From: Flavobacterium azooxidireducens
GTDB taxonomy: Bacteria; Bacteroidota; Bacteroidia; Flavobacteriales; Flavobacteriaceae
Reading direction: 5' to 3'
Length of the DNA: 64,000 nt
Assembly (NCBI RefSeq): GCF_023195775.1
Contig: NZ_CP096205.1
Location: forward strand, 310,001 to 374,000
Shown here in pieces: positions 63,066 to 64,000 of this stretch; the first letter of the stretch is position 1, and each line of letters begins with the position of its first letter. A model generated the notes under the pieces. The model was not told the origin of the DNA. It ran no database searches and worked only from the letters and a program-made list of their open reading frames with translations. The position numbers and the translations under genes are program-made.

Positions 63066-63842
63066 TTAAGTTAATTTATTGTTTAATTTTCTGAGTTTGA
63101 TGGCGGTGAGGACTTTTTTGGTGTATAAAGGAAAATCTGCATTTTGAATCCAACCGAAATAGCCGGGTTCTTCTTCTAGCACTTTTTCGACTAAAACGCC
63201 TTTGTGTTTTCCGAAGGAAAAAATTTCTTCTCCTTTGTCATTCAACGCAATAAATCCGGCAAAATCGACGGATTTTTTTCGTGTTGTAAATTCGGAGAGC
63301 GATTTCATATCGTTTTCTAATTCGGGATAACGTTCTAGTTGAGCTTTGAGAATTTCGTAGGTTGCCATTGTATCGGCTTCGGCAGAGTGAGCGTTTTCAA
63401 GCGATTGTCCGCAATAAAATTTGAAAGCAGCACTCAAAGTTCGCTCTTCCATTTTGTGAAAAATGGTTTGCACATCGACTGAAACTCTGTTTTTCATATC
63501 AAAATCCACTCCGGCTCGTAATAATTCTTCGGCCAATAATGGAATATCAAATCGATCTGAATTAAATCCGGCTAAGTCTGAATCTTTAATCATATTATAA
63601 ACCTGACCGGAAAGTTCTTTGAAAGTGGGTTCGTTGGCTACTTTTTCGTCCGTAATTCCGTGAACTTGTGTTGATGTATATGGAATTTTCATTTCCGGAT
63701 TTACCAACCACGTTTTACTTTCTTTATTTCCGTTTGGATAAACTTTGAAGATTGAGATTTCCACAATTCGGTCTTTTGCCACTTCTACTCCGGTAGTTTC
63801 GAGGTCAAAAAAGCAAATTGGGCGGTTTAATTTGAGTTCCAT
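63066..63842 (-). CDS. DEDDh 3'-5' exonuclease with ExoX-like C-terminus
   Basis: 258 residues. DEDDh motifs: CFFDLETTGVEV (DxE), ADLAGFNSDRFDIPLL (second Asp), and HSAEADTMATYEIL (His and Asp, about residue 150). The C-terminal 50 residues (FSFGKHKGVLVEKVLEEEPG YFGWI) look like the ExoX-type or DUF3820-like tail. It is related to the epsilon subunit of DNA polymerase III, but the tail points to an exonuclease X-like role in repair. Confidence 0.9.
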   Translation of the reverse strand: MELKLNRPICFFDLETTGVEVAKDRIVEISIFKVYPNGNKESKTWLVNPEMKIPYTSTQVHGITDEKVANEPTFKELSGQVYNMIKDSDLAGFNSDRFDIPLLAEELLRAGVDFDMKNRVSVDVQTIFHKMEERTLSAAFKFYCGQSLENAHSAEADTMATYEILKAQLERYPELENDMKSLSEFTTRKKSVDFAGFIALNDKGEEIFSFGKHKGVLVEKVLEEEPGYFGWIQNADFPLYTKKVLTAIKLRKLNNKLT

Positions 63843-63860
63843 TTTAAAATTTTAGTAAAG

Positions 63861-63868
63861 CAAAGATA
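63861..63868 (-). promoter_or_regulatory. -7 element upstream of the exonuclease gene
   Basis: TATCTTTG on the minus strand fits TAnnTTTG, 18 bp before the ATG at 63842. Confidence 0.5.
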
Positions 63869-63938
63869 AGAGTTTGAAATAACCTTTTAACGATGAAATT
63901 ACTTTTTTTAGTAGTATTTTAAGGTTTTTGTATTAAAA

Positions 63939-63970
63939 AACCCTTTCAGATTTTTATGACTGAAAGGGTT
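63939..63970 (-). terminator. terminator of a gene to the right of the window
   Basis: AACCCTTTCA (63939-63948) and TGAAAGGGTT (63961-63970) form a 10-bp stem; the A-run at 63935-63940 becomes the U-tail on the minus strand, so it ends a minus-strand gene beyond 64000. Confidence 0.75.
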
Positions 63971-64000
63971 GAAATTATAATAATTTTAATTTTAGAATTC

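Overview
The window looks like a chromosomal segment of a Flavobacteriaceae bacterium, most probably Flavobacterium. It is AT-rich and uses TAnnTTTG-type -7 promoter elements. It carries type IX secretion (T9SS) C-terminal sorting domains, a TamL/TamB pair, the lineage-typical small families DUF3822, DUF4293 and DUF4295, and lipoproteins with Cys-Ser/Asp/Glu-rich starts. No rRNA, tRNA, prophage or CRISPR array was seen. One structural RNA, RNase P RNA (rnpB), is clear.

Layout. 1-5.8 kb: a membrane protein cut by the window edge, DUF3822, rsmD, a lipoprotein, a T9SS-exported protein, an orphan AT-rich gene with an OB-like N-terminus, rnpB and rlmH. 6-14 kb: folP with a lipoprotein, then DUF1599, a DoxX/thioredoxin-like membrane protein, a peptide-type ABC permease, a TlpA-like thioredoxin, tpiA, rho and DUF4293. 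14.4-20.5 kb: a NarL-type response regulator, a small unknown protein and a TPR sensor kinase, then a phosphoesterase, truA and an MsbA-like exporter. 20.5-21.9 kb: an IS3-family element. 22-34 kb: two lpd genes, mnmA, nitronate monooxygenase, a fasciclin lipoprotein, an esterase and pckA. 34-43 kb: an RsmB-like methyltransferase, two tandem secreted endonuclease I proteins, a MATE exporter, a TonB-dependent receptor, and a cytochrome c with a PQQ sugar dehydrogenase. 43-54 kb: tamL-tamB, ppk2, a CAP-domain lipoprotein and pdxH. 54.3-55.7 kb: a second IS copy of exactly the same length as the first. 55.7-64 kb: DUF721, a serine hydrolase, a sulfurtransferase, ftsY, DUF4295-rpmG-rpmB, cinA, an Hpt protein, an FAH-family hydrolase and a DEDDh exonuclease.

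Most genes are housekeeping or envelope functions in short co-directional runs with 1-17 bp overlaps. The unusual content lies between genes: (1) a family of structured repeats (50.6, 61.9 and probably 54.1 kb) whose stems differ in sequence but still pair; (2) both IS copies sit inside GTTGTC-type hairpins, and removing copy 1 with one 3-bp target duplication restores a perfect 20-bp stem; (3) a recurrent module (CTACGGAATGACAA core) flanked by short-word arrays at three loci; (4) 7-bp and 8-bp tandem arrays beside truA and the FAH-family gene. These are the best candidates for undescribed biology here.
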